DNA from: Chitinophaga agrisoli
Lineage (GTDB): Bacteria > Bacteroidota > Bacteroidia > Chitinophagales > Chitinophagaceae
Length of the DNA: 64,000 nt
Assembly (NCBI RefSeq): GCF_008386695.1
Contig: NZ_VUOC01000004.1
Span: 2,854,327-2,918,326, forward strand
Reading direction: 5' to 3'
Part shown: positions 28,579 to 36,436 of the stretch, one piece after another
How positions within the stretch are numbered: the first letter of the stretch is position 1
Layout of the letters: the number at the start of each line of letters is the position of its first letter
The notes under the pieces: generated by a model
Told to the model about the DNA's origin: nothing
Database searches by the model: none
Seen by the model: the letters and a program-made list of their open reading frames with translations, nothing else
Made by a program: the position numbers and the translations under genes

Positions 28579-28938
28579 ATGTGGAAAACCTCTACCCTAC
28601 TATTTATTTGCTTACTAAGCCTTTTATCCCTGGGAGGTATGGCACAAAGCGCCAAGACGCTGCCTGCTACTGACTCAGAGGGTAACAGCAAGATCGTGAA
28701 ACTATATCCCAACCCCGCTACCAGCCGCATTAATTTTCAAATTCAACAGCATAATAACGACAAGGTTTACGATATTATTGTTTACAACTTCCTTGGTAAA
28801 AAGATAGACCAGCTGAAGAACGTGATCGGGACTACCTATATGGACCTGGGCTCTTACTACAGCGGGGTATACATCTTCCAGCTCCGGGACCGCGATGGCA
28901 ACCTGGTAGAATCTGGCAAGTTCAATGTAGTGAAGTAA
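28579..28938 (+). CDS. Miniature secreted protein that is mostly a T9SS type A sorting domain
   Basis: A 119-residue protein. Residues 1-23 are a signal peptide (ending GGMAQ), about 15 residues form a linker, and residues about 40-119 are a Por-type C-terminal sorting domain (VKLYPNPATSRINFQI, IVYNFLGKKIDQL, YSGVYIFQLRDRDGNL, ending KFNVVK). There is no passenger domain. Type A sorting domains are normally cleaved by the PorU sortase after export, so almost nothing would remain as cargo. It could be a secreted decoy, a regulator of the T9SS or a structural peptide; all are inference. Its own terminator follows. Confidence 0.85.
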   Translation: MWKTSTLLFICLLSLLSLGGMAQSAKTLPATDSEGNSKIVKLYPNPATSRINFQIQQHNNDKVYDIIVYNFLGKKIDQLKNVIGTTYMDLGSYYSGVYIFQLRDRDGNLVESGKFNVVK

Positions 28939-28967
28939 TATAGCTGCCTTACAGCAACAAAAATATC

Positions 28968-28995
28968 AGTAAAGCATATACGCTTTACTTTTTTT
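28968..28995 (+). terminator. Rho-independent terminator
   Basis: A perfect 8-bp stem, AGTAAAGC with GCTTTACT around ATATAC, is followed by seven Ts. It lies 29 bp after the stop of the miniature T9SS protein and before a convergent gene. Confidence 0.88.
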
Positions 28996-29027
28996 GTGCC
29001 CATACGTTTCCTCCTCCTTCCCCTCTA

Positions 29028-30200
29028 TTACGATACTTCTACGATCAGAAATTTCAGGTACGTAGTGTTCTCAATATTCCACAAAATGGGATGGTCCTGT
29101 GCCTGCGTTTGAAAGGTTACCTGGCGCAGCTTCTTCTTGGCGTCTTTGGCAGCCATGTCAATGATCTCCAGGAACAGGGAAGGCGGTACCAGGTTGGTAC
29201 AGGACGCCGTTACCAGGAACCCGCCCGGTTTCAGCAGCTTCATACCCCGGAGGTTGATCTCTTTGTACCCGGTAATGGCCTTCTGGATGTTCTCCCGGCT
29301 TTTGGTAAAGGCCGGCGGATCCAGGATCACCACATCGAATTGTTTATCTTCCTTGCTCCACTGCTTCAGCACATCAAAAGCATTCACCGCCTGGAACTTG
29401 CAGATATCCTCCAGGTTATTCAGCTGGGCGTTACGGCGGGCCGTATTCACAGCGTGTTCGGAGATGTCCAGGCCCAGTACGCTCTTAGCGCCATAGCGCC
29501 CCGCGTGGCAGGAGAAGGTGCCGGTATAACAGAAGGCTTCCAGCACATCTGCCCCGTTTACGATATGCTGTATGGCCCGGCGGTTATCCTGCTGATCCAA
29601 GAAATAGCCCGTTTTCTGGCCATTCTCAATATCTACATGGAACTGCAGGCCGTTTTCCTTGAGGATGATATTGGTATCGAAAGGCTCGCCAAGGAACCCT
29701 TTCTGTTGGGACAGGCCCTCCAGCTCGCGTACCGGCACATCATTACGCTCATAAATGCCTTTAGGCTTAAAAATGCTGTTCAGCGCATCTACGATAGCGC
29801 CTTTCCAGCGGTCCATACCCAGGGCCAGCGTCTGCAGTACAAAATAGTCGTTGAATTTATCGATGATGAGGGCCGGCATTTCATCTGCCTCGCCAAAGAT
29901 GAGGCGGCAGTTTTCTACATAACCCAGCTTTTTACGGTATTCCCAGGCTTTCAGGAGGCGGCGGTGAAAGAAAGCCGCATCTATGGTCTCCTCTTTATCG
30001 CGGGTAAGCAGGCGCACCAGTATCTGGGATTGGGGGTTTATATACCCCCTGCCTACAAAAAAGCCCTGATGGGTAAAGACGTCTACGATATCCCCTGCAT
30101 TTACAGGTCCTTCTATCTGTCCTACTTCATTGCCAAACACCCAGGGATGCCCCTGTAATACACGGTTCTGTATCTTTTTTTTTAAAAATACCTTGGTCAT
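29028..30200 (-). CDS. Class I rRNA methyltransferase, RlmI type (PUA plus methyltransferase)
   Basis: A 390-residue SAM-dependent methyltransferase resembling RlmI, the 23S rRNA m5C methyltransferase. The N-terminal PUA domain (VFLKKKIQNRVLQGHPWVFGNEV...GDIVDVFTHQGFFVGRGYINP) is followed by an insertion domain and a Rossmann methyltransferase with VLEAFCYTGTFSCHA (SAM motif I), VLGLDISEHAV and VILDPPAFTKS. The catalytic Cys is in VTASCTNLV near the C-terminus. It is divergent from grpE, with the heptamer inverted array between them. Confidence 0.9.
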   Translation of the reverse strand: MTKVFLKKKIQNRVLQGHPWVFGNEVGQIEGPVNAGDIVDVFTHQGFFVGRGYINPQSQILVRLLTRDKEETIDAAFFHRRLLKAWEYRKKLGYVENCRLIFGEADEMPALIIDKFNDYFVLQTLALGMDRWKGAIVDALNSIFKPKGIYERNDVPVRELEGLSQQKGFLGEPFDTNIILKENGLQFHVDIENGQKTGYFLDQQDNRRAIQHIVNGADVLEAFCYTGTFSCHAGRYGAKSVLGLDISEHAVNTARRNAQLNNLEDICKFQAVNAFDVLKQWSKEDKQFDVVILDPPAFTKSRENIQKAITGYKEINLRGMKLLKPGGFLVTASCTNLVPPSLFLEIIDMAAKDAKKKLRQVTFQTQAQDHPILWNIENTTYLKFLIVEVS

Positions 30201-30231
30201 TGTCGTTTATAAAGAGGTGCAAAGGTAGGGA

Positions 30232-30327
30232 TTAGCTGTTAGCTTTTAGCATTTAGCCTTTAGCTGTTAGCAGGCGGCCCGATAGCGGTAAACTGCTAAA
30301 TGCTAAAAGCTAACCGCCAAAAGCTAA
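30232..30327. repeat. Facing heptamer (TTAGCNN) arrays between divergent genes
   Basis: The left arm, 30232-30273, has six head-to-tail 7-mers: TTAGCTG, TTAGCTT, TTAGCAT, TTAGCCT, TTAGCTG, TTAGCAG. The right arm, 30293-30327, has five inverted 7-mers: CTGCTAA, ATGCTAA, AAGCTAA, CCGCCAA, AAGCTAA. A 19-bp stretch is perfectly inverted between the arms (30239-30257 and 30295-30313). It lies upstream of grpE and of the methyltransferase gene. Confidence 0.92.
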
Positions 30328-30352
30328 TGTCAAATTGTCCGCTGGAAGCACG

Positions 30353-30382
30353 TTGGCAAAATAATTGTCCGTTGTAAATTTG
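30353..30382 (+). promoter_or_regulatory. Bacteroidota-type promoter of grpE
   Basis: TTG at 30353-30355 and TAAATTTG at 30375-30382 are separated by 19 bp, matching the -33/-7 consensus. The box is 27 bp upstream of the grpE ATG. No CIRCE-type (HrcA) inverted repeat is seen. Confidence 0.75.
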
Positions 30383-30409
30383 CAGTTTAAGCAAAACCAT
30401 TTTACCATC

Positions 30410-30976
30410 ATGACAGAAAAAGAAAAAGATATTCGGACAGACAGTCAGGACGCTCAAAACGGTCAACAGGCTCAACAAGAGCAGGTAGATACAGCAAATG
30501 CGGGCGCAGACAAGCTGCCGGAAGAGGATGCGCTGGACAAGAAGCAGCGTGAACTGGATGAAATGCGGGACAAGTATCTGCGTTTGGTGGCAGAATTCGA
30601 CAATTTCAAGAAACGTAACGCCAAGGAACGTATAGAACTGATGCAGACCGCCAACAAGGAAGTGATCATTTCGCTGCTGGATGTGCTGGATGATAGCGAC
30701 CGTGCCTCCAAACAGCTGGAAACCTCCACAGATATCAACATTATCAAGGACGGCGTAACGCTGGTATTCAATAAATTGAAGTCTACTTTGCAAGCCAAGG
30801 GCCTGAAACCTATGGAAAGTCTGCAAACGCCATTTGACGCGGACCTGCATGAGGCCATTACCGAGATACCCGCTCCCACAGAAGCATTGAAAGGAAAAGT
30901 ACTGGACGAATTACAGAAAGGCTATTACCTGAATGACAAGTTGATCCGTCATGCCAAGGTAGTAGTAGGCAAATAA
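30410..30976 (+). CDS. grpE: Nucleotide exchange factor GrpE
   Basis: A 188-residue co-chaperone that releases ADP from DnaK. It has the usual disordered, acidic N-terminus, a long coiled coil (KKQRELDEMRDKYLRLVAEFDNFKKRNAKERIELM) and the C-terminal beta domain with GVTLVFNKLKSTLQAKGLKPM and KGYYLNDKLIRHAKVVVGK. The ATG at 30410 follows the promoter at 30353-30382; an in-frame TTG at 30365 lies inside the promoter and is rejected. It is followed by dnaJ after 99 bp, probably as one heat-shock unit. Confidence 0.96.
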   Translation: MTEKEKDIRTDSQDAQNGQQAQQEQVDTANAGADKLPEEDALDKKQRELDEMRDKYLRLVAEFDNFKKRNAKERIELMQTANKEVIISLLDVLDDSDRASKQLETSTDINIIKDGVTLVFNKLKSTLQAKGLKPMESLQTPFDADLHEAITEIPAPTEALKGKVLDELQKGYYLNDKLIRHAKVVVGK

Positions 30977-31075
30977 GCGTGACGTAATGACATACCTATA
31001 CCGTATGTTTTCCCGTCATTTGCGCATCACCACAACTGATCACGCCGGGTTATGCCCGGCTTTAAGCGATAAAGC

Positions 31076-32233
31076 ATGTCTACCAAGCGAGATTATTACG
31101 AAATACTGGCCGTTGCCAAAACCGCTTCCCAGGATGAGATAAAAAAAGCCTACCGTAAGGTGGCAATGCAATATCACCCTGACCGGAATCCCAACAACAA
31201 GGAGGCGGAGGAGAAATTCAAGGAGGCTGCGGAAGCCTACGAGATCCTCAGCGATCCTGACAAACGCGCGCAGTATGACCGCTTTGGTCATTCCATGGGC
31301 GGCAACCGTGGCGGCTATGGCGGCGGTGGCATGAACATGGATGATATCTTCTCCAACTTCGGTGATATCTTCGGAGAGGATATCTTTGGCAGCTTCTTTG
31401 GCGGCCAGCGCAGTGGCGGCGGCGGACGCCGTGGCAGAGGTACCCGGGGCTCCAACCTGCGGGTGAAGATCCGCCTCACCTATGAGGAGATCGCCAAAGG
31501 CGCTAACAAAAAGATCAAAGTAAAGAAATATGTGCCCTGCGCCACCTGTAACGGCCTGGGCGCAAAGGATAAGAACGCTTTCCAGACCTGTAATACCTGC
31601 GGCGGCTCCGGCCAGGTACGGAAGGTAACACAAACCTTCCTGGGCCAGATGCAAACCGTAACCACCTGTCCTACCTGCGCGGGCGAAGGCCAGATCATCA
31701 CCAGCAAATGCGGCCACTGTAAAGGTGAAGGCCGTGTTTATGGCGAAGAAATGGTAAGCATAGACATCCCGGCAGGCGTACAGGAAGGCATGCAGCTGAG
31801 CATGAGCGGCAAGGGTAATGCCGGCGAAAGAGGCGGCGCCCCCGGCGATCTGCTCATCCTGATAGAGGAAGAACCACATCCGGAACTGCACAGGGATGGG
31901 CTTAACATCGCCTATGACCTGCACATCTCCTTCCCGGACGCTGTGTTTGGCACCCAGGTAGAAGTACCCACCATCGATGGTAAGGCCAAGATCAAGATCC
32001 CGGCCGGTACCCAGAGCGGTAAGATCTTCCGCCTCAAAGGCAAAGGTTTCCCCTCCGTAAACTCTTACGAAAAAGGCGACCAGCTGATCCATGTAAACGT
32101 ATGGACGCCGCAACACGTCACCCCGGAGGAAAAAACCATGCTGGAAAAAATGCAAACGGCGGAGAGCTTTCAACCTAACCCGGAGAAATCTGAGAAAGGT
32201 TTCTTTGATAAAGTAAGGGATATTTTTAGCTGA
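31076..32233 (+). CDS. dnaJ: Chaperone protein DnaJ
   Basis: A 385-residue type I Hsp40. The J domain (residues 5-70) has the HPD motif in YHPDRNP. A Gly/Phe-rich stretch follows (to about 135), then four CxxCxGxG zinc-finger repeats ([32 protein letters not shown]), then the C-terminal substrate-binding barrels. It stimulates DnaK ATPase and delivers substrates. All family elements are intact. It is the second gene of the grpE-dnaJ unit; dnaK is not in the window. Confidence 0.98.
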   Translation: MSTKRDYYEILAVAKTASQDEIKKAYRKVAMQYHPDRNPNNKEAEEKFKEAAEAYEILSDPDKRAQYDRFGHSMGGNRGGYGGGGMNMDDIFSNFGDIFGEDIFGSFFGGQRSGGGGRRGRGTRGSNLRVKIRLTYEEIAKGANKKIKVKKYVPCATCNGLGAKDKNAFQTCNTCGGSGQVRKVTQTFLGQMQTVTTCPTCAGEGQIITSKCGHCKGEGRVYGEEMVSIDIPAGVQEGMQLSMSGKGNAGERGGAPGDLLILIEEEPHPELHRDGLNIAYDLHISFPDAVFGTQVEVPTIDGKAKIKIPAGTQSGKIFRLKGKGFPSVNSYEKGDQLIHVNVWTPQHVTPEEKTMLEKMQTAESFQPNPEKSEKGFFDKVRDIFS

Positions 32234-32270
32234 TAATAAGCGCCAGGTAACTGGCCACAGAACATATGCA

Positions 32271-32306
32271 AAGGGGCTGGCCACTATTATGGTCAGCCCC
32301 TTTTTC
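32271..32306 (+). terminator. Rho-independent terminator of grpE-dnaJ
   Basis: AAGGGGCTGGCCA pairs with TGGTCAGCCCCTT (one mismatch), followed by a T-run. It starts 37 bp after the dnaJ stop. Confidence 0.92.
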
Positions 32307-32314
32307 AACTCCCT

Positions 32315-32414
32315 GTACCCGCCGCTTTTAATGCCCGATACCTGTCGCTTTCAATTCCCCGTATCTGCTTTTAATGCTCTATAGCTGCCGCGTACCCCCG
32401 CTTCAATCAAGTCC
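32315..32414. repeat. Degenerate 20-24-bp tandem array
   Basis: Three to four imperfect units start at about 32315, 32337, 32361 and 32381, sharing a core like ATACCTGTCGCTTTYAATNCCC. The rest of the 367-bp gap to 32600 is pyrimidine- and GC-rich and contains no gene that I can support. It belongs to the same class of decayed short-unit arrays as 5176-5372. Confidence 0.5.
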
Positions 32415-32600
32415 ATACAGCCGCCGGTCACCGAACCTGTTTATTTCCCCTTGTACACGCGCCAACTGTAACCGCCGGTTGTCAAAACAACGCCATGCAG
32501 CCACCACAACGGCGCCGCGCAGCCCGCCCCACTCCCCTGTCCGCGCATTTCATGCCGCCGCATTTCTGCCTTTTACCCGGAATGTTTAATTTGCGCCCCT

Positions 32601-33548
32601 ATGACGGATGCTTCCAAGTTCACCATGTTCGAAAACCGGCTGACAAAGGTGTTCCGCCATCTGCACAAAACGGCAAGGCGGCAAAATATTACCTGTTACC
32701 GGGTGTATGATGATGATATACCGGAATTCCCCTTCAGCATTGAAATATATGAGCAATATGTTTACCTGGCTGAGTACCAGCGCCGCCACCACATGGAGGA
32801 GGAAGCGCATGAGGCCTGGCTGGAGGAATGTATAGCCGTAGTATCCAAAGTGCTGGAAATACCTATGGAGAACATCTTCATCAAACAGCGGCAGCGCAAG
32901 GAAAACCGGCAAAGCCAGTATGAGAAGCTGTCTTTTGAAAAACACGAGATCGTAGTACAGGAAGCCGGCCTTAAATTTAAAGTGAACCTGAGCGATTACC
33001 TGGACACCGGCCTGTTCCTGGATCACCGGACTACCCGGGGGATGGTACGCAGCGAGGCAGCAGGCAAACGGGTACTGAACCTGTTCTGCTACACCGGCTC
33101 CTTTTCCGTGTATGCAGCAGCAGGCGGCGCCAGCAACGTTACCTCTGTAGATCTCTCCAAAACCTACCTGGCCTGGGCGGAAGAGAATATGCACCTGAAT
33201 GGTTTTACCGGCGATGCCCATCAGTTCGTACATGCGGATGTGCTGCAGTACCTGGATACCTTAGCACCTGGCTCCTTTGACCTGGTGGTAGTAGACCCTC
33301 CTACTTTTTCCAACAGCAAGCGTATGAAGGATTTCCTGGATATACAACGGGACCATGTAAGCCTGCTGAATAAGGTGCTGGCAGCTACCAGCCCGGGCGG
33401 CCTTATCTATTTTAGCAATAACTACCGGCGTTTTGTGCTGGAGGAGGATCAGATCAAAGCCAGTTCCATTAAGGATATCACTTCACAAACATTACCTTTT
33501 GATTTTCAGCAGAAGATGATCCGCAAGTGTTACCGGATCATAAAGTAG
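32601..33548 (+). CDS. Stand-alone RlmK-type 23S rRNA methyltransferase
   Basis: A 315-residue methyltransferase equivalent to the C-terminal (RlmK) half of E. coli RlmKL, which makes m7G2069 in 23S rRNA. Diagnostic segments are FENRLTKVFRHLHKTARRQNI, YRVYDDDIPEFPFSIEIYE, SAM motif I VLNLFCYTGSFSVYA, DYLDTGLFLDHRTTR and VVVDPPTFSNSKRM. The RlmL half (m2G2445) is absent here. An in-frame TTTAATTTG just before the ATG suggests a very short leader. No neighbour is functionally tied to it, apart from lying 3' of grpE-dnaJ with a terminator between. Confidence 0.9.
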   Translation: MTDASKFTMFENRLTKVFRHLHKTARRQNITCYRVYDDDIPEFPFSIEIYEQYVYLAEYQRRHHMEEEAHEAWLEECIAVVSKVLEIPMENIFIKQRQRKENRQSQYEKLSFEKHEIVVQEAGLKFKVNLSDYLDTGLFLDHRTTRGMVRSEAAGKRVLNLFCYTGSFSVYAAAGGASNVTSVDLSKTYLAWAEENMHLNGFTGDAHQFVHADVLQYLDTLAPGSFDLVVVDPPTFSNSKRMKDFLDIQRDHVSLLNKVLAATSPGGLIYFSNNYRRFVLEEDQIKASSIKDITSQTLPFDFQQKMIRKCYRIIK

Positions 33549-33637
33549 TTGCTGTTAACCAATGATTATCACTTTTCTGCTGGATAAATTGCTAGTATCG
33601 CGCCCGTCTGTGCATTAAGTACAGGTTTGTTTAATCT

Positions 33638-33703
33638 TTAACCAAAAAGGTAAATTATTATTTACTTAATTTGGTTAACCTAGTAAATAAAAGTTTACCT
33701 TTG
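33638..33703 (+). promoter_or_regulatory. hicA promoter with two 16-bp operator-like dyads
   Basis: The promoter is TTG (33671-33673) and TACCTTTG (33696-33703), 22 bp apart. Two dyads of the form GTAAAT-N4-RTTTAC lie at 33650-33665 (GTAAATTATTATTTAC) and 33683-33698 (GTAAATAAAAGTTTAC), 33 bp apart and so on the same DNA face. The first is nested in a larger dyad, TTAACCAAA (33638-33646) with TTTGGTTAA (33670-33678). The second overlaps the -7 box. This fits an autoregulatory operator bound by the HTH antitoxin. Separately, CGCCCGTC at 33601-33608 and GACGGGCG at 33710-33717 flank the whole region as an inverted repeat. Confidence 0.75.
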
Positions 33704-33717
33704 CAATAAGACGGGCG

Positions 33718-33909
33718 ATGAAATGTTCGGAACTGCTAAGATATCTGCAAAGACAAGGCTGGATAGTACACAGGGTTGGCAAAGGAAGCCATAAAATACT
33801 GTTGCATCCTGATAAAAAAGACATTGAGATCGTTTTCCCGGATCACGGCTCACATGAAATAGCAAAAGGGCTGGCTTGTAAAATATTAAAACAGGCCGGT
33901 TTGCAGTAA
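33718..33909 (+). CDS. hicA: HicA-type mRNA interferase toxin
   Basis: A 63-residue protein matching the HicA double-stranded-RNA-binding-like fold: short, basic, beginning MKCSELLRYLQRQGWIVHRV and carrying the conserved catalytic-type His25 in GKGSHKILLHP. HicA toxins cleave mRNA and tmRNA until neutralised by HicB. The ATG at 33718 directly follows the dyad-bearing promoter. The antitoxin gene is not adjacent as usual: 189 bp containing a 16-bp-period array separate them. Confidence 0.85.
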   Translation: MKCSELLRYLQRQGWIVHRVGKGSHKILLHPDKKDIEIVFPDHGSHEIAKGLACKILKQAGLQ

Positions 33910-33960
33910 ATGCAATGCCGGTGTTTTAACTGCCCATGAATAGTTGATCATCCGCCAGGT

Positions 33961-34070
33961 GTACGGGGTTAGCTATGCAGATAATCGGCTATGCGTATGA
34001 TTGGCCGTACAGATGGCTGATCGTGCAGGTAGTTAATCGCGCAGATAGCTAGTTGTACGGATCGTTAGCT
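33961..34070. repeat. Seven-copy degenerate 16-bp tandem array between hicA and hicB
   Basis: Units start at 33961, 33977, 33993 (14 bp), 34007, 34023, 34039 and 34055. Examples are GTACGGGGTTAGCTAT, GCAGATAATCGGCTAT, GTACAGATGGCTGATC, GTGCAGGTAGTTAATC, GCGCAGATAGCTAGTT and GTACGGATCGTTAGCT. The consensus is about GTRCAGATAGYTRATY. It lies in the spacer of the toxin-antitoxin locus. Confidence 0.8.
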
Positions 34071-34098
34071 CTAACACTCAATTATAATAATAATCAGC

Positions 34099-34488
34099 AT
34101 GAAAAAGATCTCATTCATAGTAGAAAAAACAACCACCGGATTTTCTGCGTATGCCGCAGATTTTGAGAAAACGCCCGTTGGCACAACAGGAAAGGATATG
34201 CCTTCCTTAAAACGTAATATCATTGATGCGCTCAATTTGTATCGCCAGCACAAAGGGTTAAAACCAGCCACCAATAAAGATGTTACTGTTATACTGGATC
34301 TTCAGCAATTCTTTGAGTATTACCAGGAAATTAACGCCAAATCCCTTTCCCAGCGCATTGGTATGAACCAAACATTGTTATCCCAATACATCAACGGCAT
34401 CAAAAAACCTTCTGCCAAACAGATAAATAAAATACTGGCTGGTGTAAGAGCGCTGGGGCAGGAGCTTATACAGTTAGAATTTGCCTAA
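34099..34488 (+). CDS. hicB: HicB-type antitoxin with DNA-binding helix-turn-helix
   Basis: A 129-residue protein. The N-terminal half (MKKISFIVEKTTTGFSAYAADFEKTPVGTTGKDMPSLKRNIIDALNLY) has the partial RNase H-like fold of HicB. The C-terminal half carries an XRE-like helix-turn-helix (SLSQRIGMNQTLLSQYINGIKKPSAKQINKILAGV). HicB proteins bind and block HicA and repress their own operon. The dyads upstream of hicA are natural candidate binding sites. It has no clear promoter of its own, so it is presumably cotranscribed with hicA across the repeat array, or has an undetected promoter. Confidence 0.85.
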   Translation: MKKISFIVEKTTTGFSAYAADFEKTPVGTTGKDMPSLKRNIIDALNLYRQHKGLKPATNKDVTVILDLQQFFEYYQEINAKSLSQRIGMNQTLLSQYINGIKKPSAKQINKILAGVRALGQELIQLEFA

Positions 34489-34605
34489 GCATACATCTTT
34501 ACATGATATCAACATGTGTTTATGCCATATCTGCACGTGCAAAAGCACTGGCGTAAACGCTTTTAGAACCAGCGTTGGCCTGAACAAGCGCCTCGTTCCG
34601 GCATT

Positions 34606-36375
34606 CTACTTCACATTCCCGGATTTCTTGAGCTCCTTCACCAGCTTCAGGAACTCCCTCCGGTAACCTTCCCTATCAACCCCCAGGGACTTTTTTGCGA
34701 TGTTTAGCACCATGTTCGCATTGCCAGCCCCTTTGTAGCTGGACTTACGCAATAGCATACCCAGCAGGGCCACGGAACTGGCAAACCGGAAATCAGTAGG
34801 CGCATCCTCAAAGGAGGCAGCTTTATTGGGTATATCCAGGTGCAGGTTATGTTCTTCTGTATCTGACGGCTCCCGGTACCAGAGTTTTACCTGTCCCAGC
34901 AGGGTATCTGCTACTACGGTATCCTCGCGGGGGATGATCTCGTAGAGGGCTACGGCGCTGTGACCGGCCCCTATGATGCCGCCATCCAGCTTATCGCCGT
35001 TGGTATTATCTTCCTTGAGCACTTTATTCTCGTATCCTATCAGGCGGTAGGACTTCACCACAGCGGGGTTGAACCATACCTGCGCCCGGGCGTCCTTGGC
35101 TACCGTAAACAGGGTACTGCCAAATTCACGGGCAAAGATCTTGTTGGCCTCTTCCAGGTTATCGATATAGGCAAAATTACCATTGCCTTTGCTGGAGAGG
35201 GCTTCCAGCTTTGAGTCCTTATAGTCGCCCATACCAAACCCCAGGCAGGTAAGCAGCACCCCGCTCTCCTTCTTCTGCATGATCAGCTCTTCCATTTCAT
35301 GATCGCTGGTTTGTCCTACGTTAAAATCGCCGTCAGTAGCCATGATCACCCGGTTATTACCGTCCGGTATAAAGTTCTCTACGGCAATCTGGTAGGCCAG
35401 TTTGATGGCTGCCTCGCCGGCGGTAGCCCCGCCTGCGCTCAGGTAGTCAATGGAGTTCAGGATCTTCTCTTTCTGGTCGCCGGAGGTAGCGGGCAGTATT
35501 ACGCCAGGAGTACCGGCATAGGCCACAATGGCCACTTTATCCTTGGGGCGCAGGTTGTTTACCAGCACCCGGAAGGCAGCCTGCAGCAAGGGCAGCTTAT
35601 TTTGCGTGCCCATGGAACCGGATACATCTATCAGGAATACCAGGTTACTGGCGGGCAGGCTGTTGATATCCACCTGTTTGGCCCGTACGGCTATCTGCAG
35701 CAGTTTATGCGCAGGTTCCCAGGGGCAGGCGGCGTACCGGCTATGAACGGCCAGCAGCTGGTCATCTTCCGGCAGGGGGTAATTGTAGTGGAAGTAGTTC
35801 ACCATTTCCTCTATACGCACCGCATCCGGGGGCACTGGCTCTTTCAGGTGAATGAAACGGCGGATATTACTATAGGCGGCGCGGTCCACATCCAGGGCAA
35901 AATTGGAAATGGCGCTTTTCATCGTCTCTACATATTTATTCTCGTAGATGGTACCGTAGGTCTCATCAAACACCGTGCGGATGCCCATACCTACATTGCC
36001 GTAATTGGGATTGGAGCTGTGTGCAAAGCGGGCTTTGGCCTTTGCTTTGGCCATGGCAATATCGGTTTCTGCGGCGCCTTTATCCTTTGGGATCATGGCC
36101 ACCAGCATACGGGTATAATTTTCTATGGCAACGGTACGGCTGAGGTATTTGGGGTGTTCAAATAAAAGATGGGTACCGTTGGGCGGTATTACGATCCGGA
36201 AGAGGCCATAGTTGTTGGTGGTTACCCTTACCGTATCATTTATAACGCTCACGGTTACCCCGGGCAGGGGATTATGGGTGATACTGTCTTCTACCGCTCC
36301 CGACACCCATTTTGTTTGCGCGCCCGCAGGTACAGTGGATAATATGCAAAAAAGCAGAACGAGGAGCACCCGCAT
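34606..36375 (-). CDS. Exported von Willebrand factor A-domain protein, YfbK type
   Basis: A 589-residue protein with a signal peptide (MRVLLVLLFCILSTVPAGAQ), then a carboxypeptidase-regulatory-like domain (about residues 24-90), a VWF-A-associated N-terminal region (to about 235) and a VWA domain with a complete MIDAS metal site (DVSGS, the T of GGATAG and ATDGD). The C-terminal 200 residues match DUF3520. Proteins of this YfbK type are widespread and presumed to bind protein partners in a metal-dependent way; no substrate is known. It is monocistronic. Confidence 0.9.
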   Translation of the reverse strand: MRVLLVLLFCILSTVPAGAQTKWVSGAVEDSITHNPLPGVTVSVINDTVRVTTNNYGLFRIVIPPNGTHLLFEHPKYLSRTVAIENYTRMLVAMIPKDKGAAETDIAMAKAKAKARFAHSSNPNYGNVGMGIRTVFDETYGTIYENKYVETMKSAISNFALDVDRAAYSNIRRFIHLKEPVPPDAVRIEEMVNYFHYNYPLPEDDQLLAVHSRYAACPWEPAHKLLQIAVRAKQVDINSLPASNLVFLIDVSGSMGTQNKLPLLQAAFRVLVNNLRPKDKVAIVAYAGTPGVILPATSGDQKEKILNSIDYLSAGGATAGEAAIKLAYQIAVENFIPDGNNRVIMATDGDFNVGQTSDHEMEELIMQKKESGVLLTCLGFGMGDYKDSKLEALSSKGNGNFAYIDNLEEANKIFAREFGSTLFTVAKDARAQVWFNPAVVKSYRLIGYENKVLKEDNTNGDKLDGGIIGAGHSAVALYEIIPREDTVVADTLLGQVKLWYREPSDTEEHNLHLDIPNKAASFEDAPTDFRFASSVALLGMLLRKSSYKGAGNANMVLNIAKKSLGVDREGYRREFLKLVKELKKSGNVK

Positions 36376-36436
36376 GCTCTAAAAGTAGTAATTAAGGACG
36401 AATAACCTGTATTATTCCCCCTTAATTATATTCATG

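Noticed and set aside
31040-32308. 422-residue antisense ORF
   Set aside because: It mirrors dnaJ, has no recognisable motif, and the dnaJ frame is unambiguous.
33601-33717. Mobile-element ends (CGCCCGTC/GACGGGCG) around the hicA promoter
   Set aside because: The 8-bp arms could arise by chance, and no target duplication or transposase is seen.
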